A DNA stretch of 13,043 nt from Bacteroidota bacterium (lineage in GTDB: Bacteria > Bacteroidota > Bacteroidia > B-17B0 > Aurantibacillaceae). The stretch covers positions 1 through 13,043 of the forward strand of contig JAEZDS010000116.1 in assembly GCA_023433205.1 (NCBI GenBank), given 5' to 3'. Below, one piece after another: positions 1 through 7,491 of this stretch (within the stretch, counting starts at the first letter, position 1; each line of letters opens with the position of its first letter). A model generated the notes under the pieces. That model saw only the letters and a program-made list of their open reading frames with translations. It had not been told where the DNA came from and ran no database searches. The translations under genes were made by a program, and so were the position numbers.

Positions 1-372
1 AACCTGAAGTCTGCAGCCGAGAACGAGGGTCAGGCATTACTTATCACCCGTACAAAGTCTGCCGAGGCTGAGGGAAATTTTATTAAGATCTCAGCGCAGG
101 CCGAAAAAGACGCCTCACAACTGAAGGGGCAGGGCATTGCTTTGTTCAGGCAGGAAGTGGCCAAAGGTATGGCCGGTGCAGCGCGTGAGATGGAGGACGC
201 CAATCTTGATTCATCCCTTATTCTTTTTAGTATGTGGACCGAGGCGGTGAGAAATTTCGCGCAGGAAGGCAAGGGGAATATCATCTTTCTGGATGGCAGC
301 GTTGACGGATTACAGAAAACCATGAAAGACATGATGGCTCTTAATCAGCTAAAAACCACTATCAACAATTAA
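1..372 (+). CDS. SPFH/band-7 domain protein, C-terminal part (5' end outside window)
   Basis: Frame 1 is open from the first base to the TAA at 370-372, giving 123 codons with no convincing start, so the gene begins upstream of the window. The visible part opens with an Ala/Glu/Lys/Gln-rich helix (AENEGQALLITRTKSAEAEG) typical of the coiled coil after an SPFH (stomatin/prohibitin/flotillin/HIR) domain. It is followed by a tail containing SMWTEAVRNFA and GNIIFLDGS, which I recognise from bacterial SPFH proteins of about 300 residues. Such proteins form oligomeric scaffolds on the inner membrane and are linked to membrane quality control and microdomains. The SPFH domain itself is not in the window, so the family rests on the tail alone. 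The next gene starts 24 bp downstream with no terminator between them, so read-through is possible. A plain coiled-coil protein is the main alternative. Confidence 0.75.
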   Translation, partial: NLKSAAENEGQALLITRTKSAEAEGNFIKISAQAEKDASQLKGQGIALFRQEVAKGMAGAAREMEDANLDSSLILFSMWTEAVRNFAQEGKGNIIFLDGSVDGLQKTMKDMMALNQLKTTINN

Positions 373-396
373 AAAACAACCAGTAATAATATAAAA

Positions 397-2565
397 ATGA
401 AAAAACAGTTTACCAGATTTTTTTCTGTACTCGTTCTTGGCGCTTCAGTGGCAAGCGGCCAGCAGCAGCAATTGATTCCCTGCGGCACTTATCAGGCCAT
501 GGAGGAGATTTTTGCAAGTGATCCCGCTGCCCGGGCGAGATGGGAAGCCGCAGAGGCCGAAAACCTCAGTAATATGTATGAGCAGTTTGCTGCGAAAGGA
601 TCTAACACTGAATATACAGTGCCTGTAGTATTTCATGTATTACATCAGGGGGGGCCTGAGAATCTTGCCGATTCAAAATTGATTCAGGCTCTTGCCTGGG
701 TGAATATGGATTTTGACCGCAGCCATTCCGATGTAGGCAATGTGGTTGAGCCCTTTCAGAGCATGTTTGTTGATTCAGACATAAAATTCATGCTTGCACG
801 TAAAGATCCGCAGGGTAACTGTACCAATGGTATTGTACATTATTATGACAGCCGCACAATATGGAAACGCGACGGCCAGCTTGGGTATAATTCTCCCCTG
901 TACGCAGGTATTACCTGGGATCCTACAAAATACCTCAATATTATCATAGTAAAGGAAATTGTTACCTCAACTCAGCAGAGTGGTATTGTAGTGGGTTATA
1001 CCTTTAAGCCAGGTACACATGGTATTGGAGATACCCGCGACGCTGTAGTGATGACAGCTTCATTTCTGGATGACGTAAAAGAAACCAGGAACCTTACCCA
1101 TGAAATTGGTCACTGGCTTGGCCTGGCTCACACTTTTGGCAATACCAACGACCCCGGTCAGGTATGCGGCGACGATGGTGTATGCGACACACCTCCTACA
1201 AAAGGAAAATTAGGCGGCTGTGATCCAAGTCTTTCAGGCAACACCTGCGCAACCACAACCACCTGTCCTGCTCCGTTGCTTGGATACAGCGCCGGTATGC
1301 AGAATACCCAGAATATCATGAACTATTCCGACTGCGCCATTAATTTTACCCACGGTCAAACCAACCTCATGCGTGGAGTGCTTGCATCGGGTCAGAGTAA
1401 TCGTCCTAACCTTTCCACGCCACTAAACCTGGCCAACACCGATGTAAATGGGGCAGGCGTTTGTCCGCCAAAAGCCGACTTCAGCTCTTCGTCCAATTCA
1501 TATACTGTATGTGCAGGCAGTTCTCTTGAAATGAAGGATTATTCATTTAATGGTGATGTAACCGGCTACCTGTGGAATGCTTCCGGCGCTATCGTTTCAG
1601 CATCAGGAAGCTCAGTTACCAATATCCTTTTCCCCTCGGTGGGCACCTATAGCGTTAACCTTACGGTAAGCAATAACCTGGGCACCAGTGTAAAAACCAA
1701 AGTGGTAACGGCGGTAGACGGTTCTGCTGAAGTAGTTGGTCCTTTAAATGAAGGCTTTGAGCTTGGCGTTATTCCTGATATGTGGGAAGTGGTTAACCCT
1801 AACGCTACCAGCGGTACCTGGAAACATACTTACACAGCAGCTTTTGAGGGAGCAGGTTCAATGATGCTTGAAGGCGCCACACTTGGTCCAAATCAGATCG
1901 ATTATCTGTATACTCCGATAATTGATATGGCAAGTTCACCGGTAAAGGACCTTCATTTTGCTTATGCTTACGCGCGTAAAACCTCATCAAGCAATGATGT
2001 ATTCAAAGTTCAGGCTTCACCTGACTGCGGCGGCACCTGGATCGATCTGATCAATCTTTCTTCAACGCAGATGGCCAATGGTTCGGGAAACATTCAGGCT
2101 TCTCCGTTCACGCCTATAGCAGGTCAGTGGAAAACAATCGAGCTTGAAGATTATCCAACCTCTTCCGGCCCCTGGGTTAACTTACAAAACTCACAGCACC
2201 TTACCGTGCGTTTTGTTTTTGAAGAAGGCAGCACCGGTTTTGGTAACAACTTTTTCCTTGATGCAATCGCTCTTCCTGCGCCTACTGGAATGCAGGAGCT
2301 GAAAAGCGCCCATAATGTGCGCGTATTCCCAAATCCTTCAGCCGGGGAGGTGCAGGTTCAATTCAGTCTCAGCAAGGCTTCACAGGTGAAAATAGCGCTT
2401 ACCGATCTTGCAGGCAGGCAGCTTGAGGTTGTAAAAGATCAGCAGATGGAAGCCGGTGAGCAAAAAGTCCTGATCAATAAACGGAACTCTCTGGCAAAAG
2501 GTGTTTATCTGCTTAATATTGAAGTTGAAGGCATAAGAATGACCGAAAAACTGCTGGTTCGATAA
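397..2565 (+). CDS. Secreted M43 (pappalysin-family) metalloprotease with T9SS sorting domain
   Basis: A 722-residue secreted zinc endopeptidase. Residues 1-21 form a signal peptide (basic KKQFTR, then a hydrophobic core) with a likely cut at ASG|Q, giving an N-terminal Gln. Cys29-Gly30 just after the cut is a candidate cysteine-switch latch. The protease domain spans about 71-335: the zinc motif HEIGHWLGLAH has ligands H235, H239 and H245 and general base E236, and the Met-turn is M308 in NIMNYSDC. Cys-rich loops at 257-290 suit disulfides outside the cytoplasm. A PKD-like beta domain follows (about 358-440), then a jelly-roll, MAM/adhesin-like region (about 450-628, ending NNFFLDAIALP). The T9SS type A sorting domain (about 641-722) has VFPNPSAGE, GVYLLNI and the terminal KLLVR. 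By family knowledge the sorting domain is cleaved at the outer membrane and the protein is surface-anchored or released. The ATG fits the signal peptide. Substrate is unknown. Confidence 0.93.
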   Translation: MKKQFTRFFSVLVLGASVASGQQQQLIPCGTYQAMEEIFASDPAARARWEAAEAENLSNMYEQFAAKGSNTEYTVPVVFHVLHQGGPENLADSKLIQALAWVNMDFDRSHSDVGNVVEPFQSMFVDSDIKFMLARKDPQGNCTNGIVHYYDSRTIWKRDGQLGYNSPLYAGITWDPTKYLNIIIVKEIVTSTQQSGIVVGYTFKPGTHGIGDTRDAVVMTASFLDDVKETRNLTHEIGHWLGLAHTFGNTNDPGQVCGDDGVCDTPPTKGKLGGCDPSLSGNTCATTTTCPAPLLGYSAGMQNTQNIMNYSDCAINFTHGQTNLMRGVLASGQSNRPNLSTPLNLANTDVNGAGVCPPKADFSSSSNSYTVCAGSSLEMKDYSFNGDVTGYLWNASGAIVSASGSSVTNILFPSVGTYSVNLTVSNNLGTSVKTKVVTAVDGSAEVVGPLNEGFELGVIPDMWEVVNPNATSGTWKHTYTAAFEGAGSMMLEGATLGPNQIDYLYTPIIDMASSPVKDLHFAYAYARKTSSSNDVFKVQASPDCGGTWIDLINLSSTQMANGSGNIQASPFTPIAGQWKTIELEDYPTSSGPWVNLQNSQHLTVRFVFEEGSTGFGNNFFLDAIALPAPTGMQELKSAHNVRVFPNPSAGEVQVQFSLSKASQVKIALTDLAGRQLEVVKDQQMEAGEQKVLINKRNSLAKGVYLLNIEVEGIRMTEKLLVR

Positions 2566-2588
2566 CCCCTTTTAATCGCTTTTTATAG

Positions 2589-2619
2589 AATCCCAGGCAC
2601 AGGTGTCTGGGATTTTTTT
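2589..2619 (+). terminator. Rho-independent terminator after the first M43 protease
   Basis: An 8-bp perfect stem (AATCCCAG / CTGGGATT) is extended inward by GCAC/GTGT with one G-T wobble, has a very small loop, and runs into seven T residues. It lies 23 bp after the protease stop codon and about 20 bp before the probable comEC start. It separates the SPFH/protease unit from comEC and leaves little room for a conventional comEC promoter downstream. Confidence 0.85.
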
Positions 2620-2639
2620 ATTTTTACTGTTCACCCGTT

Positions 2640-4688
2640 TTGAAAAGAATTAGATCGGTACCCTTTTTCAGGATAATGGTGCCCTTTGTTAGCGGCATCC
2701 TGGCCGGGGTTTATCTTTCACCGCCATCTGTTTCTCCCATACTGCTGTCAGGCGCGGCCGTGGTGTTTTATTATCTGATTCAGAAAAGCGCCGTTTCCCG
2801 CACAAACAAATTCGCTATACACCTTCTTAACGATGTGTTTTTGTTCTTACTGGCAATAGTTCTGGTTCAGTTTTCAGATCACCGTAACAAACCAGGCTAT
2901 TTTGGCCAGGGCTTAAAGAGTGGTGATGAAGCTGAACTGATAGTGTATCCTGACGAATTGCCGGTACTCAGAAACCAATGGAGACGCTGCGAGCTGCAGG
3001 TAACACACATACGAAGAGGAGAGAAGTTGGAGCCGGCCTTCGGGAAAATTCTCGCCTATTTCAGCAGCTCTGATACCGTTGCGCCGCAGCCCGGCGCTAC
3101 ACTGCTTTTGCACTGCCAGCTGTCCGCAGTATCTGCCCCGCTGAATCCGGGTGAATTCAATTACCGCGCCTGGCTTGAAAACAAACAGATCTATTATACC
3201 TGCTTTTTAAATAGCAGCAACTACAAGCCATTAAACATTGCACCACAGATCAATACGGTGTGGAAGTTCGGGCTTGATTGCAGAGCATTTCTTCTCAACG
3301 CTCTTAAAGATTCGCCGCTTGATTCCTTAAGCTATGCAATCTGTGCTGCGCTGTTAACCGGACAGGATGATTATATTGACCGTGGTGTGATGACTGCCTT
3401 TGCGCACAGCGGTACCTTGCATGTGCTGTCGGTTTCGGGGCTCCATACAGGGTTGGTTTACCTTGCCCTGAATTTTGTTTTTGGATTGTTTGCCGGGAAA
3501 CAAACCTATAAACTGCAGCGATTTCTCTTTATAACCTGCGGACTCTGGCTTTTTGGTTTAATGACCGGTTTTGCGGCTCCCGTGCTACGAGCGGTGATCA
3601 TGTTCAACCTTATGGGATATGGGCGTATTTATTTCAGGAACGATACCCGGAATCAGTTGAACATATTATTTGTGGCGGCATTTATCCTGCTGTTCTATAA
3701 TCCGTATTATTTGTTCGAGGCAGGATTTCTGCTTAGTTTTTCGGCGCTAACCGGCCTCATCTGCATTACGCCGCGTTTGCAGTCTGTATTTAACCCGGTA
3801 CCTTTTATGCCCGGATGGATGAGGCAGAGCATAAGCGCCAGCATTGCGGCCACCATAAGTACACTGCCGGTAACGCTCTTTTTTTTCAAACAGTTCCCCA
3901 TCTGGTTCTTTGTCTGTAACCTGGTGGTGGTTCCTGCCTCAACCGTACTTTTATTGTTGTCGGCCCTCATGGTACTGAAGCTGCATTTTCTTGCGCCCCT
4001 TACCACAGGTCTGGTTCATTTTATGGTGAACTTTATAAAATGGTTCAATACACCGGGCACAGGTTATGTTGATTATCTTGATTTTGATCTTTCCGATTCA
4101 CTGATGCTGGCTGCTTTTATCATCACAGCCGCTTTTGCCATTCACCTGCGCTCTTACAGGCTTACAGTTGCAGGGTTTTGTGTGCTTATTGTGTGGCAGC
4201 TGCTTTCGCTCATGAGTTCGTTTAACGACAAACAGCAACAGCTGCTTACGGTATACCATGTAAAAAAAGCTGTGGCTTACAGTATTAAGGACAGACGTCA
4301 GCTCTCATACTACTTAAGTGATTCAGCCGGATTTGATTATCATATAAAACCTCATATTACCAGCCTTAATTACCCGCGTATCATAAAACAAAAAGCTACG
4401 CTGCTGCGAAATCAGGTTTCGGCGGTTTTACTGGCTTCCGACCAATCGGTTTTTTCTGCTCCGCTCCCTCCTCAGATAGCGGTTGTAGTGCTTTCAAACA
4501 ATACCCGGTTGCCCGAAGATGTAACAGAACAGCTGCCAGCCTTAAAATTAATTGTGACCGATGGTTCAAACCATAAACAAAGTATTGCCGCTGCCCGGGT
4601 ATTAAGTCGTAAATTTGGCCTCGGCTTCCATAACACTGCTGAGAGGGGAGCGCTTCAGCTTGCACTAAATGAAACTCCGGATAGGTGA
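2640..4688 (+). CDS. comEC: ComEC/Rec2-family DNA uptake channel, Bacteroidota form
   Basis: A polytopic inner-membrane protein of 682 residues, the predicted channel carrying single-stranded DNA into the cytoplasm during natural transformation. Two or three N-terminal membrane helices (about 12-75) precede a soluble DUF4131/OB-like segment (about 90-195) containing LNPGEFNYRAWLENK. The Competence domain (about 225-520, many helices) has ALLTGQ, HSGTLHVLSVSGLHTGLV at 256-273, and FEAGFLLSFSA, all hallmarks of the family. The C-terminal region (about 530-675) keeps a DGSN segment but lacks HxHxDH, so the metallo-beta-lactamase nuclease domain seen in some homologues is absent or decayed. The start is probably TTG at 2640, because the peptide before the first in-frame ATG (2676) carries the VPFFR segment that commonly precedes the first helix in these proteins. 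The ATG has no well-spaced ribosome site. The 3' end overlaps the next gene by 20 bp. Confidence 0.92.
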   Translation: MKRIRSVPFFRIMVPFVSGILAGVYLSPPSVSPILLSGAAVVFYYLIQKSAVSRTNKFAIHLLNDVFLFLLAIVLVQFSDHRNKPGYFGQGLKSGDEAELIVYPDELPVLRNQWRRCELQVTHIRRGEKLEPAFGKILAYFSSSDTVAPQPGATLLLHCQLSAVSAPLNPGEFNYRAWLENKQIYYTCFLNSSNYKPLNIAPQINTVWKFGLDCRAFLLNALKDSPLDSLSYAICAALLTGQDDYIDRGVMTAFAHSGTLHVLSVSGLHTGLVYLALNFVFGLFAGKQTYKLQRFLFITCGLWLFGLMTGFAAPVLRAVIMFNLMGYGRIYFRNDTRNQLNILFVAAFILLFYNPYYLFEAGFLLSFSALTGLICITPRLQSVFNPVPFMPGWMRQSISASIAATISTLPVTLFFFKQFPIWFFVCNLVVVPASTVLLLLSALMVLKLHFLAPLTTGLVHFMVNFIKWFNTPGTGYVDYLDFDLSDSLMLAAFIITAAFAIHLRSYRLTVAGFCVLIVWQLLSLMSSFNDKQQQLLTVYHVKKAVAYSIKDRRQLSYYLSDSAGFDYHIKPHITSLNYPRIIKQKATLLRNQVSAVLLASDQSVFSAPLPPQIAVVVLSNNTRLPEDVTEQLPALKLIVTDGSNHKQSIAAARVLSRKFGLGFHNTAERGALQLALNETPDR

Positions 4689-5661
4689 TAAAGTACGATT
4701 TTTGAATGAGGTTGGAGAAGGCGTCATTTCCAGGATCAAAGACAAAGACACTGTTTTTGTGGAGATGAACGACGGTTTTGAGAACCCCTTTTATGTTAAG
4801 GAGCTGGTGCCTATTCATACCGAACTGATCGTTAACAAGGACGCCGACAACATTGAACTTGACCCCGAGGCCCGTATCGCCGATGCCATGTATTTTGTGG
4901 TGGAGCCAGATCATGAAATACCCGCTCAGGTTAACGACTACAAGATCTACCTCTTTAACGCTTCATCCTTCAACCTGGTATACACCTATTCCATAAAAGA
5001 TGATGAATTTTTCCAGACACTTAAACATGGTGAAGCCGGTCCATATCAAAAAGTGCTGCTGCGACAGGTAAAGCCTGATTATTTTAAGGAATATAATTTT
5101 CATAAGATAGAATGCCTTTTGTATAAGAACACCTATTTCCGTTCTCAGCTTCCAATAACGGAAACGCTTACCGTGAGTCCCCGGGTTCTGGCCGAAACAA
5201 GAACCATCAGTCATGATGAGTTTCGTTTTCCTGTGTATGGTTTTTTGCTGAAGGATGAATTCGCGAGCGGCGAAAAGGTGGAGCGTGACCTGATGCCTGC
5301 CGATATCGAGCGACTGAAAGCGATCAAAGAGTTTAAAAGCAGCAAAAAAATTTCTCGTTCAAACCGCGATTATTTAAGAAGCCTTGAGAAAGAGATTGAT
5401 CTTCATATCACTGAATTAACGGAGGATACGCAGGGACTAAGTAGCTTTGAGATGCTGAACATACAGCTTGAACGTTTTGAAAAGGAACTTGATGAAGCAC
5501 TGGCCGGCAAGCTCAAAAAACTGATCTTTATTCATGGTGTTGGTAATGGTCGTCTGAAACAGGAGATCACATCCATTCTGCGGCAGACCTCAGGAATAAC
5601 TTTTCATGACGCGCCGTACAAAGATTATGGTTACGGTGCAACGCAGGTGAACATACTCTGA
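4669..5661 (+). CDS. DUF2027 and Smr domain protein
   Basis: A cytoplasmic protein of 330 residues. Residues 1-50 (RIGDKVRFLNEVGEGVI, then FVEMNDGFENPFYV) resemble a small beta-barrel, Tudor/KOW-like module. About 60-225 corresponds to DUF2027, a domain of unknown function largely found in Bacteroidota. A charged linker (about 205-240) leads to a C-terminal Smr domain with IDLH at 243-246 and HGVGNGRLK at 289-297, the two signature motifs of the Smr fold found in MutS2. Smr domains nick or bind branched DNA or act as RNA endonucleases, but the substrate here is not known. There is no MutS ATPase domain, so this is not MutS2. The ATG lies inside the end of comEC (20-bp overlap), which suggests translational coupling and co-expression. 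A nucleic-acid role next to comEC is plausible but inferred. Confidence 0.88.
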   Translation: MKLRIGDKVRFLNEVGEGVISRIKDKDTVFVEMNDGFENPFYVKELVPIHTELIVNKDADNIELDPEARIADAMYFVVEPDHEIPAQVNDYKIYLFNASSFNLVYTYSIKDDEFFQTLKHGEAGPYQKVLLRQVKPDYFKEYNFHKIECLLYKNTYFRSQLPITETLTVSPRVLAETRTISHDEFRFPVYGFLLKDEFASGEKVERDLMPADIERLKAIKEFKSSKKISRSNRDYLRSLEKEIDLHITELTEDTQGLSSFEMLNIQLERFEKELDEALAGKLKKLIFIHGVGNGRLKQEITSILRQTSGITFHDAPYKDYGYGATQVNIL

Positions 5662-5673
5662 TATTACGTAATA
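5662..5673. promoter_or_regulatory. 12-bp perfect palindrome before the aminotransferase gene
   Basis: TATTACGTAATA is its own reverse complement and begins one base after the Smr-protein stop codon, about 22 bp before the aminotransferase ATG. It fills a third of the 34-bp gap and could be an operator. A 12-bp palindrome is expected a few times by chance in 13 kb, and no matching copy was noticed elsewhere, so the evidence is position only. Confidence 0.25.
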
Positions 5674-5695
5674 CAATAAAACATACTAACATTCC

Positions 5696-6901
5696 ATGAT
5701 CCCATTTTCGCCTCCCAGGATAGACGATAAGATTTGCGACGAGGTTGTTAAAGCGTTAAAAAGCGGCTGGATCACTACCGGACCCAGAACCAAGGAATTT
5801 GAAAAGAACCTGGTAACGTATTGCGGCTGCCCGGCGGTGGTTGCTGTAAATTCGGCTACCGCCGGGCTGGAACTTATGCTGCGCTGGTTTGGCGTAGGTG
5901 CTGGCGACGAAGTAATAGTGCCTGCTTACACCTACGCTGCAACTGCAAATGTAATCGTGCATTGCGGGGCCCGTCCGGTTTTTGCCGATGTAAATGCAGA
6001 TGATTTTAATATCAGCGTTGAAGCAATCCGAAAAGCCATCACTGCCCGTACCAAAGTAATAATGCCTGTTGATTTTGGCGGCATGCCATGCGATTATCAG
6101 GCTATCGCTGAGCTTGCAGCAGATGCGCGCAGCCATTTTAATGCAGCGAATGAGATGCAGAAAAAGCTGGGCAGGATACTTGTATTGAGTGATGCTGCAC
6201 ATTCTTTCGGCGCAACATACAGTGGAAAAACCGCAGGTTCATTTACCGATGTAAGCGTGTTCTCATTCCACGCCGTAAAAAACCTTACAACAGCCGAGGG
6301 CGGAGCCATAGCGCTGAATCTTCCCGCCCCATTTAACAACACGGAGATCTACACTGCTCTTTGTATTAGTAGTCTGCACGGACAGAATAAGGATGCCCTG
6401 GCCAAAACCAGGAAAGGGAACTGGAAATATGATATTGATGAGGCGGGGTATAAATGTAATATGACGGATGTGGCGGCTGCAATAGGACTGGTTGAACTTG
6501 AACGGTATAACAGTGATACTTTGCCAAGACGCAGAAAGATTGTAGAGACCTATTTAAAGGCGTTTTCAGCTGACCCTCGTTTTCAGCTGCCCTTATTTGA
6601 AACTGACCAGAAAAGCAGCTCATACCACCTGTTTGCTTTAAGGATCAACAATATTACTGAGCAGCAGAGAGATGAAATAATCCAGAAGATCTTTGATGCC
6701 GATGTTAGTGTGAATGTACATTTTATCCCTGTTCCGGGCACCAGCTTTTATCGTTCACTCGGCTATCAGGCAAAAAATTACCCTGTGGCACTCGATAATT
6801 TCAGACGCGAGATAACTTTACCGCTCTATTACGACCTCAGTGATGAGCAGGTGAACATGGTTATCAGTGCAGTGAAAAAAGCCGTGGCTGCAGTATGCTA
6901 A
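5696..6901 (+). CDS. DegT/DnrJ/EryC1 (ArnB-like) sugar aminotransferase
   Basis: A fold-type I PLP enzyme of 401 residues, the usual family length, that transfers an amino group (typically from glutamate) to a nucleotide-linked keto-sugar. Visible family features are SGWITTGP at 23-30, NSATAGLEL (52-60) in the cofactor phosphate region, DEVIVPAYTYAATAN (71-85), SDAAHSFGA at 165-173 with D166 expected to contact the pyridine nitrogen, and SFHAVKNLTTAEGG with K195 as the Schiff-base lysine. The C-terminal half has VHFIPVPGTSFY, a substrate-site segment in this family. The family makes 4-amino sugars (bacillosamine, Ara4N, viosamine and perosamine types) or 3-amino sugars; the motifs do not settle the product. 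The stop overlaps the downstream sugar-transferase start by 7 bp, so the two are very likely co-translated and share a glycan pathway. Confidence 0.92.
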   Translation: MIPFSPPRIDDKICDEVVKALKSGWITTGPRTKEFEKNLVTYCGCPAVVAVNSATAGLELMLRWFGVGAGDEVIVPAYTYAATANVIVHCGARPVFADVNADDFNISVEAIRKAITARTKVIMPVDFGGMPCDYQAIAELAADARSHFNAANEMQKKLGRILVLSDAAHSFGATYSGKTAGSFTDVSVFSFHAVKNLTTAEGGAIALNLPAPFNNTEIYTALCISSLHGQNKDALAKTRKGNWKYDIDEAGYKCNMTDVAAAIGLVELERYNSDTLPRRRKIVETYLKAFSADPRFQLPLFETDQKSSSYHLFALRINNITEQQRDEIIQKIFDADVSVNVHFIPVPGTSFYRSLGYQAKNYPVALDNFRREITLPLYYDLSDEQVNMVISAVKKAVAAVC

Positions 6902-7491
6902 AACGACTTTCCGACATACTTTTTTCTTTTGCGGGGGTTATTTTGTTGTCTCCGGTGCTGATAGTGATTTCCCTGATCGTGGCTTGTACCTCAAAGGGCG
7001 GGGTTTTTTACAGGCAGATAAGGGTTGGCAGAAATGGCCATGATTTTACGCTCTATAAATTCCGTACCATGTACACCGGCAGCGATCGTGCGGGATTACT
7101 AACCGTGGGTGGCCGCGACCCCAGAATAACTGCGGCCGGATATTATCTGCGCAGATACAAACTCGACGAATTGCCCCAGTTGTTCAATGTTCTGAATGGC
7201 AGCATGAGCCTGGTTGGTCCGCGGCCCGAAGTGCGAAAGTACGTTGATCTGTATTCTGCAGAACAGCGAAAAGTGCTGGCCGTAAAACCTGGAATAACCG
7301 ACTACGCTTCACTGGCATATTTTGATGAAAATGAGTTGCTGGCGGCTTCAAGCGATCCGGAGTTAACTTACATTGAAAAGGTATTGCCGGCCAAACTTGC
7401 GCTTAATCAGAAGTACCTCAACGAACAGGGCTTTTTTACCGACCTGAGGATAATTGCCGGTACCCTGAAGAGGATCTTCAAAAGATCATAA
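6895..7491 (+). CDS. Small polyprenyl-phosphate sugar-1-phosphate transferase
   Basis: A monotopic phosphoglycosyl transferase (bacterial sugar transferase family) of 198 residues, about the size of PglC-type enzymes. It moves a sugar-1-phosphate from a UDP-sugar to undecaprenyl phosphate on the cytoplasmic face, starting a glycan repeat. Residues 7-32 form one hydrophobic segment, the probable re-entrant membrane hairpin. KFRTM (55-59), RRYKLDELPQL with the catalytic Asp-Glu pair D91-E92, and LVGPRPE (107-113) are the family signatures. There is no N-terminal multi-helix domain as in WbaP/WcaJ. The start overlaps the aminotransferase end (ATG at 6895, upstream stop TAA? no: the upstream frame ends at 6901), suggesting that the aminated sugar made there is the substrate. 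It ends head-on against the hydrolase gene with no terminator between. The exact sugar is unknown. Confidence 0.92.
   Translation: MLKRLSDILFSFAGVILLSPVLIVISLIVACTSKGGVFYRQIRVGRNGHDFTLYKFRTMYTGSDRAGLLTVGGRDPRITAAGYYLRRYKLDELPQLFNVLNGSMSLVGPRPEVRKYVDLYSAEQRKVLAVKPGITDYASLAYFDENELLAASSDPELTYIEKVLPAKLALNQKYLNEQGFFTDLRIIAGTLKRIFKRS

Noticed and set aside
4396..4914. A 172-codon - strand frame spanning the comEC/smr overlap
   Set aside because: It is antisense to two well-supported genes and has no family features.
4669..5661. The Smr protein as MutS2
   Set aside because: There is no MutS ATPase or clamp domain; the N-terminal part is DUF2027.
5756..6202. A 148-codon - strand frame inside the aminotransferase
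   Set aside because: It is antisense to the conserved PLP-site region and has no domain.
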